Shown here one piece after another: positions 22,853-34,155 of a stretch of DNA of 64,000 bases. Origin of the DNA: an uncultured Eubacteriales bacterium. GTDB lineage: Bacteria; Bacillota; Clostridia; Oscillospirales; Oscillospiraceae. The number at the start of each line of letters is the position of its first letter. Within the stretch, counting starts at the first letter, position 1. Position numbers and translations under genes: made by a program. Under the pieces are notes generated by a model, which ran no database searches, was not told the origin of the DNA, and saw nothing but the letters and a program-made list of their open reading frames with translations. The stretch is taken from the NCBI GenBank assembly GCA_900315595.1, contig OMZQ01000006.1:1-64000 (forward strand), read 5' to 3'.

Positions 22853-24754
22853 TTATCGGGCTTCCTCATAGAAGAAGCCGTTGCGCCAGTAGTAGCTGAG
22901 CTTCTGCATCCGATGATAGGCGTCCACGTATTTGCCGGGGATCGTGGTGGAAAGGGCTCCCTCGATGCTGACCCTGCCCCGCGTGGAGTAGACCGGGAAG
23001 ATCTCCAGCTCCTCCTCCATCGCCTGCAGATAGGCGGGCCCTTCGCCCCAGGCCAAGGTATCAAAGAGCACGTTCATCAGATAGCAGGGGGAGATCGTCG
23101 GGCCGGTGCGGCCGGCGGGATCCACGCCGAGGATCTGTTTGGCTGCGTCGTTCATCCAGATCAGATACTCGGTGGAGAAGTAGTTTTCAAAGCCCTCCGC
23201 CGTGGACAGGTCGAGATTCATGCCGTAGGCCTCATATGCCGCGGTGGTGAAGTTGTTGGTGTCCTTGCCCAGAGTGGCCTTGTGGTCGCCGAAGGTCAGC
23301 AGGACCACGGGGCGGTCCGTTTCCCGCAGGGCATTCACAAAATCGTTCAGCTCCGCGTCACGGTGGGCGGCGATGGACAGGTAGTTGTTCATCGCGTAGC
23401 CGTCGTTGGATTTCCGGTCGCTGTTCACGAACTGCGTCGGATAGTCGTTTCGGGTGTAGTGGTAAGGGCCGTGGCCCTCGTAGGTGACGGCAAAGTGGAA
23501 GTAGGGGCGGTTGGGATCGCTGGCACGGTACATTTCAAGGATGCGGTCATAGAGCAGGTCGTCATTGACCGGGTGATCCCCGGTCTCCAGCTCCTCGAAG
23601 CCGTCCTCGCGGAAGACGTAGTCTTCAAAGCCCAGATAGCGGTTGACGTTCCGGCGGTTGTAGAACCAGCCGTTGAAGGGATGCGCGCCCTCGGTCCGAT
23701 AGCCCTGTGCGCGCAGATACCAGACGTAGGAATTCACCGGCTTGCGCCATTCGCTGAGGGCGTAGTTCCCGGTCAGGAAGCAGCGCTCGGCGTTCTTGGT
23801 GTTGCCGCCGAAGCCGTTCGTGATGAGCTTGCCGGTCAGGCCCTCGGCGGCGATCGCGTGGTAAACGTCGTAGCAGGAGAAGTCGATGGCGCCGGGCGTG
23901 GATTCCAGATCGGAGAGATCGGAATAGCTCTCGCGCATGACGACGATCACGTCCACCTTTCGCTCCGCCGGGATGTCCTGATCGGCGAATCGGGCAAGGT
24001 CGGCGGCGGTCTGCGCTTCGTCGTAGTCCTCGGGGGCTTCGTTCAGGATCAGGGCGGAGTTCGTAAAGGAGAACAGCACGCCGCGGGAAACGTAGATCTG
24101 CGTCACGGACCAGGTGTCGATATATTTATAGTGTTTCGTCGCCTCGATGACCTCCGGACTGCCGCAGGGAACCACCGCGCCGACGGCTGCAGCCGCACCG
24201 AGCAGAAGCCCGATCAGCCGCCACCAGCTCCAGCGGAGCTTCCAGCGGGAGAGGATGGCGAGCAGGGCCGTCATGCCCACGCCGCCGGACAGGACGGCAA
24301 AAACGACGCGCCCGCTGAGCTCAAGCTCGTAGCCCGCAGAATCGGTGATGGCAAGGGCCTCACGAATGCAGGTCAGGTCGGCAAACTGCAGGGGGTCGTT
24401 GCGGATGATGACCAGATAATAGTTCCCGACGGCCACGCCCAGACAGATCAGGGCGGTCAGACCGTAGGCGAGCCAGAGTCTGCCCAGCAGGGCAAAGAGC
24501 AACAGGCAGATCCCCACGGGAATGGCATAGTTGAGTACGACGATCAGGGGCTTCTCAAAATAGCCCTTGAAAATATCCGGCGTGAAGTTGCTGTAGGACA
24601 GCAGGAGGGTACAGAGGGTCAGGACAGCGCAGGCGATCAGCAGCAGGAGCAGGTTCCAGCTTGTGAAGGCGAGCTTCCGTCCCGCTCCGGCAGGCATGCG
24701 TTTTTGCAGCAGCAGCGGCGCTTCATCCGGCGCGCGCTTGCGTTTTTTCGGCAT
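22853..24754 (-). CDS. LTA synthase-like membrane sulfatase-fold protein
   Basis: 633 residues. Five membrane helices (about 30-210) are followed by an extracytoplasmic alkaline-phosphatase/sulfatase domain. Motifs: VDVIVVMRESYSDL (first metal-binding acidic residue), GFGGNTKNAERCFLTG (the Thr after GN is the predicted nucleophile, as in LtaS), FAVTYEGHGPYHY and LLTFGDHKATLG. Proteins with this layout transfer glycerol-phosphate or other phospho-alcohols to cell-envelope polymers. The exact donor and acceptor are not visible. It sits between hemW and the transketolase genes. Confidence 0.85.
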   Translation of the reverse strand: MPKKRKRAPDEAPLLLQKRMPAGAGRKLAFTSWNLLLLLIACAVLTLCTLLLSYSNFTPDIFKGYFEKPLIVVLNYAIPVGICLLLFALLGRLWLAYGLTALICLGVAVGNYYLVIIRNDPLQFADLTCIREALAITDSAGYELELSGRVVFAVLSGGVGMTALLAILSRWKLRWSWWRLIGLLLGAAAAVGAVVPCGSPEVIEATKHYKYIDTWSVTQIYVSRGVLFSFTNSALILNEAPEDYDEAQTAADLARFADQDIPAERKVDVIVVMRESYSDLSDLESTPGAIDFSCYDVYHAIAAEGLTGKLITNGFGGNTKNAERCFLTGNYALSEWRKPVNSYVWYLRAQGYRTEGAHPFNGWFYNRRNVNRYLGFEDYVFREDGFEELETGDHPVNDDLLYDRILEMYRASDPNRPYFHFAVTYEGHGPYHYTRNDYPTQFVNSDRKSNDGYAMNNYLSIAAHRDAELNDFVNALRETDRPVVLLTFGDHKATLGKDTNNFTTAAYEAYGMNLDLSTAEGFENYFSTEYLIWMNDAAKQILGVDPAGRTGPTISPCYLMNVLFDTLAWGEGPAYLQAMEEELEIFPVYSTRGRVSIEGALSTTIPGKYVDAYHRMQKLSYYWRNGFFYEEAR

Positions 24755-24771
24755 GGGCGTTCATCCTTTCA

Positions 24772-25953
24772 TTACCGTTTTTTCGCCAGAGGCTCGCTCT
24801 GCTCCTGCGCCTCCTGAAGACGGGCAATGATCTGGTTGGACAGGAGGAAGCCCTCCGGCGTCAGACGCCAACGGCCGCCCTGGAAGAGGAAGTAGCCGCT
24901 TTCGGCCATCGGGCGGATGACGTTCAGCAGAGGCTCAAAGGGCATGAGGTAGCTCTTTTCGTATTCCTCGGGCGAGATGCCGCGGCTGGTCCGCAGACGG
25001 AGCATCACGTACTCCCCTGCCCGCTCGCGGGGCGGGATGGTCTCGCATTCGGAGAGGATGGAGACGTCCTGGCTCAGCAGACCGCGGATATAGGTTCCGA
25101 GATCGGGACGGTAGGTATAGCGCTTGCCCGCGAAGTCGGAGGCCGCCGCCGGGCCGAAGCCGACGTATTCCTCGCCCAGCCAGTATTTGAGGTTGTGGCG
25201 GGATTCAAAGCCCGGGCGGGCAAAATTGGAGATCTCGTACTGCTCGTATCCGGCCTCGTTCAGGATACGTACCGCGGCCAGGTACATATCGGCCTGGACG
25301 TCGTCGGTGGGCAGATCCGCGCTCTCCCGGTAGGTCCAAAGCGGCGTGCCGCGTTCGACCTTGAGCCCGTAGCAGGACATATGCTCCGGGCGCAGACGCA
25401 GAACGTGACGGAGGGTCTGATCCCACTGCTCAAAGGTCTGGCCGGGCAGTCCGTACATGAGATCAAGGGAGATATTGTCAAAGCCATAGGACCGGGCAAG
25501 CTGGACGGCGGCGCGGGCCTGCTCGTAGTTGTGGGGGCGGCCCAGGCGCTTGAGCATGGCGTCGTCGTCGGACTGGACGCCCAGAGACATCCGGTTGAAG
25601 CCCTCGGCGCGGAGCTTTTTCAGCAGGGGAACGGTCACGGAATCGGGGTTGGCCTCGAAGGTGATCTCCGCGTCCTTGTCCACGCGGAAGCGGTGCTGGA
25701 TCTCGGCAAAGATGCGCCGCAGACCGTCGGCCCCGAAGTAGGACGGGGTCCCGCCGCCGAAATAGACCGTATCCACCACGTAGTCCCCAGCCCGGGGGCC
25801 GGTCTCCTTGAAGTGGACGTTCAGCGCCTGGAGATAGTCGTCCACCAGCCGCTTGTCCCGGCTGCCGCCGATGGAATAAAAATCGCAGTATTCACATTTG
25901 CTTCGGCAGAACGGAATGTGTACGTAGATGCCGAGGGGCTTCAGTTCGTTCAT
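24772..25953 (-). CDS. hemW: radical SAM protein HemW
   Basis: 393 residues. The radical SAM cluster motif is CRSKCEYCDFY (CxxxCxxC plus the C of HemN-like proteins), followed by VYFGGGTPSYFG, GVQSDDDAMLKRLGRPHNY and the C-terminal HemN domain with SRGISPEEYEKSY. HemW proteins bind heme and act as heme chaperones instead of coproporphyrinogen oxidases. The gene follows lepA by 13 bases, a conserved neighbourhood in Firmicutes. Confidence 0.92.
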   Translation of the reverse strand: MNELKPLGIYVHIPFCRSKCEYCDFYSIGGSRDKRLVDDYLQALNVHFKETGPRAGDYVVDTVYFGGGTPSYFGADGLRRIFAEIQHRFRVDKDAEITFEANPDSVTVPLLKKLRAEGFNRMSLGVQSDDDAMLKRLGRPHNYEQARAAVQLARSYGFDNISLDLMYGLPGQTFEQWDQTLRHVLRLRPEHMSCYGLKVERGTPLWTYRESADLPTDDVQADMYLAAVRILNEAGYEQYEISNFARPGFESRHNLKYWLGEEYVGFGPAAASDFAGKRYTYRPDLGTYIRGLLSQDVSILSECETIPPRERAGEYVMLRLRTSRGISPEEYEKSYLMPFEPLLNVIRPMAESGYFLFQGGRWRLTPEGFLLSNQIIARLQEAQEQSEPLAKKR

Positions 25954-25966
25954 ATCGGATCACCAT

Positions 25967-27772
<1,806 letters not shown>

Positions 27773-27818
27773 TGGGGTTCCCTCATCCGGGCATATTCGC
27801 CCTTTTATAATTTCGTTT

Positions 27819-27847
27819 ATTATAACAGACGTCAGGGCGTTTGTAAA
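27819..27847 (-). promoter_or_regulatory. promoter of the lepA operon
   Basis: On the minus strand TTTACA (27847-27842) and TATAAT (27824-27819) are 17 bases apart, 47 bases before lepA. Confidence 0.8.
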
Positions 27848-27880
27848 GGAAAAAAGGTGGGAATTCTATGGAAGGAAAGC

Positions 27881-27916
27881 GGGGACGGCTGCCTGCGTTT
27901 GCAGGAAGCCGTCCCC
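27881..27916 (-). terminator. hairpin downstream of PFOR
   Basis: GGGGACGGCT and AGCCGTCCCC, with inner CCTGC/GCAGG pairing, form a long GC-rich stem 28 bases after the PFOR stop. The T tract (GCTTTCC) is weak. Confidence 0.7.
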
Positions 27917-27944
27917 GTGGGAACGTTATCTTGCGCGGCGGAGA

Positions 27945-30900
27945 TCAGTCTTCGCTGCGGTGCTTGTAGTAGGCGTACTTGGCCTTGGCGCCTTCCTCGG
28001 CCTCGGCAAAGAGGGTCTTGGCGTTCTCCGGGAAGCTGAGCTCCAGGGAGGCGTAGCGGACCTCGCCCTTCATGAAGTCGTAGAGGGCCATGCTGGGCTC
28101 CTTGGAGTCCAGGGTGAACTTTCTGGTCTCGGGGCTGTAGCGGTAGAGGTTCCAGTAGCCGGAGGCGACGGCGTCCTTCATCTCCTGCTGCACGTTGTTC
28201 ATGCCCTTCTTGATGCCGTGGTTGATGCAGGGCGCGTAGCAGATAACGATGGACGGACCCTTGTGGGCCTCAGCCTCCTTGATGGCCTTGATGAGCTGGT
28301 TGGGATCGGCGCCCATGGAGCACTGGGCTACGTAGACGTTGTCGTAGGTCATGAGCATCAGGCCGAGATCCTTCTTCTTGGTCTTCTTGCCCGCGGCCTG
28401 GAACTGCGCGACCGCGCCGACCGGGGTGGCCTTGGAGGACTGGCCGCCGGTGTTGGAATAGACCTCGGTATCGACCAGCAGGACGTTCACGTCCTCGCCC
28501 ATGGCGAACACGTGATCCAGACCGCCGTAGCCGATGTCGTAGGCCCAGCCGTCGCCGCCGTACATCCACATGGTCTTCTTGGACAGGTCGTTCTTGCGCT
28601 TCAGGATCTCATCGACGAGCTTCTGCTCGGTCTCGTTGAAGCTCGCGGTCTGCAGGCAGGCGACCAGAGCCTTGGTGGCCTCGGCGGAGGCGTCGAGCTC
28701 GTCGTAGGTCTCGAGCCACTTGGCGATCAGCTCCTTGAGGGCGGCGTTTTCCGTGACCTCGTTGAGCTCCTTCACGTAGTCGGTTGCGGCGTCGCGGAGC
28801 TGGCGGACAGCCAGGCACATGCCGTAGGAGAACTCGGCGTTGTTTTCAAACAGGGAGTTGGACCAGGCCGGGCCCTTGCCTTCCTTGTTCTTGCAGTACG
28901 GGACGCAGGGCATTGCCGCGCCCCAGGCCTGGGTGCAGCCGGTGGCGTTGGCCAGATACATCTTGTCGCCGAAGAGCTGGGTCAGCAGCTTGATATAGGG
29001 AACCTCGCCGCAGCCGGCGCAGGCGCCGTTGAACTCGATCAGCGGCTGACGGAACTGGCTGCCCTTGACGCTGAACTTGTCCATGACGTTCTTGTCGGAC
29101 AGCTCGGTCAGATAGTTCCAGTTGGTCTGATCCAGATCGACCTCGTGGGACGGGACCATCTTGAGCGCCTTGCCGGTCATCGGGCAGGAGGCCACGCAGC
29201 TTCCGCAGGAGGTGCAGTCCAGCGTGGAGACGCCCATCGTGTACTTCATGCCCTTGATGCCCTTGGCGTCCACGAGCTCCAGACCGGCGGGGGCCTTGGC
29301 GGCCTCCTCTTCGTTCAGCAGGAAGGGACGGATGACGGCGTGCGGGCAGACGAAGGAGCAGCGGTTGCACTGGATACAGGCGTCCTTGTTCCACACAGGC
29401 AGATGGGTGGCGATGCCGCGCTTTTCATAGCGGGAGGTGCCGAGCGGGAAGGTGCCGTCCTCGCGGCCCTTGAAGGCGGAGACGGGCAGATCGTCGCCCT
29501 TCTGGGCGTTGATCGGGACCAGGATGTTCTTGATGACGTCGGGAACGTCCTGCGGGACCGGAGGCAGAGCCGCGCCGGAGAGCTGCTTCCAGCTATCCTT
29601 GACATGAACCTTGACGAGGGCGCTGATACCGGCGTCCACGGCCTGAAGGTTCATGTTGACGATCTTCTCGCCCTTGAGACCGTAGGTCTTCTTGACGGCG
29701 GCCTTCATGTGGGCCACGGCATCCTCCAGAGGAATGACGTTCGCCAGCTTGAAGAAGGCGGCCTGCAGGACCATGTTGCAGCGGTTGCCCAGGCCGATGG
29801 CCTGAGACTGCTTATTGGCGTCGATGATGTAGAACTTGATGTCGTTTTCGGCAATGTAGCGGAGGATATCGCCGGGGATCTTCTCCTCCAGCTCGTCCTC
29901 GCTCCACTCGCAGTTGAGCAGGAAGGAGCCATGCGGCTTGAGCTCGGAGATGATGTCGTATCTGCGGAGGTAGGTCTGGTTGTGGCAGGCGATGAAGTCC
30001 GCGTTGGAAACGTAGTAGGTGGAGGAAATCGGGTGCTTGCCGAAGCGCAGGTGGCTCTTGGTGATGCCGAAGGACTTCTTCGTGTCGTACTCGAAATAGG
30101 CCTGGCAGTACATATCGGTGGTCTCGCCGATGATCTTGATGGAGTTCTTGTTCGCGCCGACGGTTCCGTCGGAGCCAAGGCCCCAGAACTTGCAGGAGAT
30201 GGTTCCCTCGGGCTCGGTCAGCAGAGCCGGACCTACGGGCAGGGAGAGGTGGGTCACGTCGTCCACGATGCCGATGGTGAAGTGATCCTTGGGCTCGTCC
30301 AGGGTCAGGTTGTCAAACACGGCCTTGATCTGGGCGGGCGTGGTGTCCTTGGAGGACAGGCCGAAGCGGCCGGCAAAGACCATCGGACGGTCGGCCTTGT
30401 TGATGTAGGCGGCGCAGACGTCCTCGTAGAGCGGCTCGCCGATGGAGCCGGCTTCCTTGACGCGGTCCAGGACGGCGATCCGCTTGACGGTGGCGGGGAT
30501 GGCGGAGAGCAGATGCTTCGCGGAGAAGGGCCGGAACAGGTGGACCTGGAGGAAGCCGACCTTCTCGCCGCGGTCGTTGAGGTACTTGACGGTCTCCTGG
30601 ACGGTCCCGGCGACGCTGCCCATCGCAATGATCAGGCGGTCGGCATCGGGCGCGCCGTAGTAGTTGAACAGGTGGTATTCGCGGCCGGTCAGCTTGCTGA
30701 TCTGGGCCATGTATTCTTCCACCACGTCGGGCAGGGCGGCATAGTCGCCGTTGCTCGCCTCGCGCTGCTGGAAGTAGATATCGGGGTTATCGACCATGGA
30801 GCGCATCCGCGGGTCCTCGGGATTGAGGGCGTTGGCGCGGAATCTCGCCAGAGCGTCATAATCGACCAGCTTGGCAAAGTCGCCGTACTCCAGCGCGTCG

Positions 30901-31448
30901 ATCTTCTGGACCTCGTGGGAGGTGCGGAAGCCGTCGAAGAAGTGCATGAACGGGATGCGGCCCTTGATCGCGGACAGGTGCGCCACACCTGCCAGATCGG
31001 CCACTTCCTGCACGCTGCCGGAGCAAAGCATTGCAAATCCGGTCTGGCGGCAGTTCATGACGTCGGAATGATCGCCGAAGATGGAGAAGGCGTGGGTGCC
31101 GACGGTACGGGCCGCAACGTGCAGCACGCCGGGCAGACGCTCGCCGGAGATGCGGTGCATCGTGGGGATCATCAGCATCAGGCCCTGGGAGGCGGTGAAG
31201 GACGTGGCCAGGGTGCCGGCCTCGAGCGCGCCGTGGCAGGCGCCGACTGCGCCGGCTTCGGACTGCATTTCCACCAGGCGGACCTTCTGGCCGAAGATAT
31301 TCTTCAAGCCGTGGGCGGACCACTTGTCGGCGTGTTCCGCCATGGGAGAAGACGGGGTGATCGGATAGATCGCGGCGACCTCGGAGAAGGCGTAGGCCAC
31401 GTACGCGGCCGCCTCGTTGCCGTCGCAGATCTTCAGGATCTTGCTCAT
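27945..31448 (-). CDS. nifJ: pyruvate:ferredoxin (flavodoxin) oxidoreductase
   Basis: 1167 residues, the single-chain form. It oxidises pyruvate with CoA to acetyl-CoA and CO2, reducing ferredoxin. Domain order is normal: the N-terminal pyrimidine-binding part (AYAFSEVAAIYPITPSSPMAEH), domain II, the gamma domain (FWGLGSDGTVGANKNSIKII), two 4Fe-4S motifs (CIQCNRCSFVCPHAV and CTSCGSCVASCPMTG), a further Cys near CAGCGEVPY, and the thiamine diphosphate site GDGWAYDIGYGGLDHV. The codon choice is highly biased, as expected for an abundant central enzyme. It is monocistronic with its own promoter. Confidence 0.97.
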   Translation of the reverse strand: MSKILKICDGNEAAAYVAYAFSEVAAIYPITPSSPMAEHADKWSAHGLKNIFGQKVRLVEMQSEAGAVGACHGALEAGTLATSFTASQGLMLMIPTMHRISGERLPGVLHVAARTVGTHAFSIFGDHSDVMNCRQTGFAMLCSGSVQEVADLAGVAHLSAIKGRIPFMHFFDGFRTSHEVQKIDALEYGDFAKLVDYDALARFRANALNPEDPRMRSMVDNPDIYFQQREASNGDYAALPDVVEEYMAQISKLTGREYHLFNYYGAPDADRLIIAMGSVAGTVQETVKYLNDRGEKVGFLQVHLFRPFSAKHLLSAIPATVKRIAVLDRVKEAGSIGEPLYEDVCAAYINKADRPMVFAGRFGLSSKDTTPAQIKAVFDNLTLDEPKDHFTIGIVDDVTHLSLPVGPALLTEPEGTISCKFWGLGSDGTVGANKNSIKIIGETTDMYCQAYFEYDTKKSFGITKSHLRFGKHPISSTYYVSNADFIACHNQTYLRRYDIISELKPHGSFLLNCEWSEDELEEKIPGDILRYIAENDIKFYIIDANKQSQAIGLGNRCNMVLQAAFFKLANVIPLEDAVAHMKAAVKKTYGLKGEKIVNMNLQAVDAGISALVKVHVKDSWKQLSGAALPPVPQDVPDVIKNILVPINAQKGDDLPVSAFKGREDGTFPLGTSRYEKRGIATHLPVWNKDACIQCNRCSFVCPHAVIRPFLLNEEEAAKAPAGLELVDAKGIKGMKYTMGVSTLDCTSCGSCVASCPMTGKALKMVPSHEVDLDQTNWNYLTELSDKNVMDKFSVKGSQFRQPLIEFNGACAGCGEVPYIKLLTQLFGDKMYLANATGCTQAWGAAMPCVPYCKNKEGKGPAWSNSLFENNAEFSYGMCLAVRQLRDAATDYVKELNEVTENAALKELIAKWLETYDELDASAEATKALVACLQTASFNETEQKLVDEILKRKNDLSKKTMWMYGGDGWAYDIGYGGLDHVFAMGEDVNVLLVDTEVYSNTGGQSSKATPVGAVAQFQAAGKKTKKKDLGLMLMTYDNVYVAQCSMGADPNQLIKAIKEAEAHKGPSIVICYAPCINHGIKKGMNNVQQEMKDAVASGYWNLYRYSPETRKFTLDSKEPSMALYDFMKGEVRYASLELSFPENAKTLFAEAEEGAKAKYAYYKHRSED

Positions 31449-31548
31449 GAATCGATTCCTCCTTCAAGATAAATACAAGTGTAGGTGTCTTTGTCTGACC
31501 TCGGCGGTTTTGTGCAATCCAGCCGCCGGAATTCACTCATACCTTATG

Positions 31549-31576
31549 ATTATATCACGAAATGCACAAATGTCAA
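31549..31576 (-). promoter_or_regulatory. promoter of the PFOR gene
   Basis: On the minus strand TTGACA (31576-31571) and TATAAT (31554-31549) are 16 bases apart. The surrounding 31449-31717 gap otherwise contains only the rpoD terminator. Confidence 0.8.
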
Positions 31577-31670
31577 TGTGAAGTATACAAATAATCACCC
31601 GGCAATATGCGCCTTCGACCGGATCGCTCCGTTTTCCCGCGCCGGAACGCCCGCACCGGAAAACGGACGA

Positions 31671-31711
31671 AAAACCGCCGGAACGCGCAGCGGCTGTGCG
31701 TTCCGGCGGGG
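31671..31711 (-). terminator. terminator of rpoD
   Basis: CCGCCGGAACGC pairs with GCGTTCCGGCGG, followed on the minus strand by TTTTT, shortly after the rpoD stop. Confidence 0.85.
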
Positions 31712-31717
31712 TTCGGT

Positions 31718-32839
31718 TCAGCAGTAGAAGTCCTTGATTTTCTTCGCTCTGCTCGGGTGGCGGAGCTTGCGGATGGCTTTGTTTTCGATCTGGCGGATGC
31801 GCTCTCTGGTCACGCCGAAAATCTGACCGACCTCCTCTAGCGTGTGGTTGCGGCCGTCGTACATGCCGAAGCGCATTTTGAGCACGTCGGCCTCGCGCTG
31901 GGTCAGGGTGCCCAGGATCTCGGCCAGAGCCTCGGCCAGCATCGTATTGGAGGTGGATTCGGCGGGGCCGGGGGTGTTGTCGTCCTCCACGAAGGAGCCG
32001 ATGGTCGTGTCCTCCTCGTCGCCCACGGGGGTATCCAGAGAGAGGGTGTCGGCGGCGGTGCGGTTGGCCTCGATGATCTTTTCGATCGGCAGGCCGAGCT
32101 CGTCCGCGATCTCCTCCAGGGTCGGCTCGCGGCCCAGCTCCTGGACCAGCTTGCGGTTGCAGCGGGTGGCCTTGTTGATGACCTCGACCATATGAACCGG
32201 GACGCGGATCGTGCGGGCCTGGTCCGCGATGGCGCGGGTGATGGCCTGGCGGATCCACCAGGTCGCGTAGGTGGAGAACTTGTTGCCCTTGGTATAGTCA
32301 AACTTGTCCACGGCGCGGATCAGGCCGGTGTTGCCCTCCTGGATCAGGTCCAGAATGTGCAGGCCGCGGCCGGAATACTTTTTGGCAATGGAGACGACCA
32401 GACGAAGGTTGGCCTCGGTGAGCTTCTTCTTGGCCTCCTTGTCGCCCTCGGCGACCTTCTGCGCCAGCTCCATCTCCTCCTCCGGGGTAAGCAGGGGGAC
32501 CTGGCCGATCTCCTTGAGGTACATGCGGACCGGGTCGTCCAGGTTGTATTCGGCAGCAAGCTCCACCGGATCGATGATCTCCTCCTCGGCGTCGCCGGAG
32601 CCAAGATCCATCGGGCCGTCGTCCAGCTCGAGCTCCGCGCCGAGGATCTGGATGCCCATCGCCTCAATGGCTTCATAAACCTGTTCGATCTGGTCAACGC
32701 TGCACGGGATCTTGGAGAGCTCGGCGTTCAGCTCGCTGGCTTGGAGCACGCCCTCCTTTTTGCCCTTTGCAATCAGAGCGGAGATCGGGGCGGCGAGGGA
32801 CTCCAGAGAAGACTTTGCGGGTTTTTTCGCAGTAGACAT
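31718..32839 (-). CDS. rpoD: RNA polymerase primary sigma factor
   Basis: 373 residues. Region 1.1-like N terminus, region 1.2 ([21 protein letters not shown]), region 2 with the -10-binding segment ([21 protein letters not shown]), region 3 (VHMVEVINK) and region 4 with the -35-recognition helix ([21 protein letters not shown]). The length and order fit SigA of Firmicutes. The ATG at 32839 has GGAAG upstream. dnaG, the common upstream neighbour, is not adjacent here. The near-consensus promoters throughout the window suit this sigma factor. Confidence 0.97.
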   Translation of the reverse strand: MSTAKKPAKSSLESLAAPISALIAKGKKEGVLQASELNAELSKIPCSVDQIEQVYEAIEAMGIQILGAELELDDGPMDLGSGDAEEEIIDPVELAAEYNLDDPVRMYLKEIGQVPLLTPEEEMELAQKVAEGDKEAKKKLTEANLRLVVSIAKKYSGRGLHILDLIQEGNTGLIRAVDKFDYTKGNKFSTYATWWIRQAITRAIADQARTIRVPVHMVEVINKATRCNRKLVQELGREPTLEEIADELGLPIEKIIEANRTAADTLSLDTPVGDEEDTTIGSFVEDDNTPGPAESTSNTMLAEALAEILGTLTQREADVLKMRFGMYDGRNHTLEEVGQIFGVTRERIRQIENKAIRKLRHPSRAKKIKDFYC

Positions 32840-32905
32840 AGCGCACTTCCTTATGTGAGGCATGAAAAGGAACCGGCGGAAGCGGGTTCCCGGAAAATTC
32901 ATCTC

Positions 32906-32934
32906 ATTATAGTACAAACGGAATTGGATGGCAA
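32906..32934 (-). promoter_or_regulatory. promoter of rpoD
   Basis: On the minus strand TTGCCA (32934-32929) and TATAAT (32911-32906) are 17 bases apart. Confidence 0.75.
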
Positions 32935-33024
32935 GCCCCTTTTTGCGCTTTTTTCTGATTTTTCAAAAATTTTTCTTGTAATCCGACGGCTTCTGGGATA
33001 GGATGGAGGCAGGAGGCGAGCAGG

Positions 33025-33519
33025 ATGACAGATTCGGACTGGATGCGCGAAGCGCTGGCTCTGGCGGCAGAGGCCGCTGCGGCGGGCGAGGTCCCCGTGG
33101 GCTGCGTGATCGTAAGGGACGGGACCGTGGTCGGACGCGGCCGAAACCGGCGCGAGACCGAAAAAAACGCCCTGCGTCACGCAGAGCTGGAGGCCATCGA
33201 CGAGGCCTGCCGGACCTTGGGCGGCTGGCGGCTGTGGGAGTGTACCCTTTACGTGACCCTGGAGCCCTGCCCGATGTGCGCCGGGGCCATCGTCAACGCC
33301 CATATTCCGCGCGTGGTCTTCGGAGCTTCGGATCTGAAAAACGGCTGCTGCGGCTCGTTGATCGACCTCTTTTCCCTCCCCTTCAACCACCGCCCCGAAA
33401 CGGTACGCGGGGTTTTGGAGGCAGAATGCGCCGAACAGCTCAAGGACTTCTTCGCCCGGCTCCGGCTCTCCCGCCCCAGAAGGCGGAACTGGCGCCCGGG
33501 GAAGGAGGGCGAAGCGTGA
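33025..33519 (+). CDS. tadA: tRNA-specific adenosine deaminase
   Basis: 164 residues. It converts A34 of tRNA-Arg(ACG) to inosine. The zinc site and catalytic Glu are His52-Ala-Glu54 and PCPMC (Cys82, Cys85), with AGAIVNAHIPRVVFGASD after it. The C-terminal basic tail is typical. GGAGG precedes the ATG. A terminator at 33597-33622 follows. Confidence 0.95.
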   Translation: MTDSDWMREALALAAEAAAAGEVPVGCVIVRDGTVVGRGRNRRETEKNALRHAELEAIDEACRTLGGWRLWECTLYVTLEPCPMCAGAIVNAHIPRVVFGASDLKNGCCGSLIDLFSLPFNHRPETVRGVLEAECAEQLKDFFARLRLSRPRRRNWRPGKEGEA

Positions 33520-33596
33520 GGACGCTTTGCGCCTGACGGCCGCAGCGTTTGGAACCGTACCCTTTCCGCGCCGTCACCGACACGCAAACCGACATC

Positions 33597-33622
33597 AGCT
33601 CCCCCGGCGGGGAGCTTTTTTG
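33597..33622 (+). terminator. terminator of tadA
   Basis: AGCTCCCC pairs with GGGGAGCT around CGGC, followed by TTTTTT. It lies just before the converging end of spmB. Confidence 0.85.
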
Positions 33623-33639
33623 TTCCGTCCGGCGCTCCG

Positions 33640-34155
33640 TCACGGCAGCAGACGGGCGAAGAAGGCAGCCGCAAGGAAGCCGGCTGCGTCGGCGGTCAGG
33701 GCGGCGGGAACGGCGAAGCGGCTTTTCCGGATCCCGGCGGCGGAAAAGTAGACCGAAACGGTGTAGAAGGTCGTCTCGGTGCTGCCGAGCATGACGGCGG
33801 CGGTCCGGCCGATCAGGCTCTCCGGGCCGTGGACTGCCATCAGCTCCGCGCCGACGGCAAGGGCGGCGCTGCCCGAAAAGGGCCGGACCAGCAGCAGCGG
33901 GACGGTCTCCGGCGGGATACCCACAGCCTTTGCCGCCGGGGCGAGCAGCCTGGTCAGAGCATCCAGCGCCCCCGATTCGCGCAGCAGGGCCAGGGCGGTC
34001 AGCAGCATGACGAGCGAGGGAAGGATGGCGGCGGTCAGCTTCAGGCCCTCCCTTCCGCCCTCGATCAGGGTGCCGTAGACGTCCGCCCGCTTCCGCAGCG
34101 CGGAGGCCGCCGCAAGCAGAAGCAGAGCGGGAACGAGATAGTTCGTCAGAGCCAT
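33640..34155 (-). CDS. spmB: spore maturation protein SpmB
   Basis: 171 residues with several membrane segments. The nucleoside-recognition (gate) domain is visible: PLLLVRPFSGSAALAV, then GPESLIGRTAAVMLGSTETTFYTVSVYF, a SpmB hallmark. In Bacillus, SpmA and SpmB are needed for proper dehydration of the spore core. Its ATG at 34155 overlaps the end of spmA by ten bases, so the pair is translationally coupled. A longer frame reaching 34740 is only the out-of-phase reading of spmA. Confidence 0.92.
   Translation of the reverse strand: MALTNYLVPALLLLAAASALRKRADVYGTLIEGGREGLKLTAAILPSLVMLLTALALLRESGALDALTRLLAPAAKAVGIPPETVPLLLVRPFSGSAALAVGAELMAVHGPESLIGRTAAVMLGSTETTFYTVSVYFSAAGIRKSRFAVPAALTADAAGFLAAAFFARLLP

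Noticed and set aside
22787-24817. 676-codon plus-strand frame opposite the sulfatase gene
   Set aside because: Antisense shadow; the minus strand encodes a clear LtaS-like protein.
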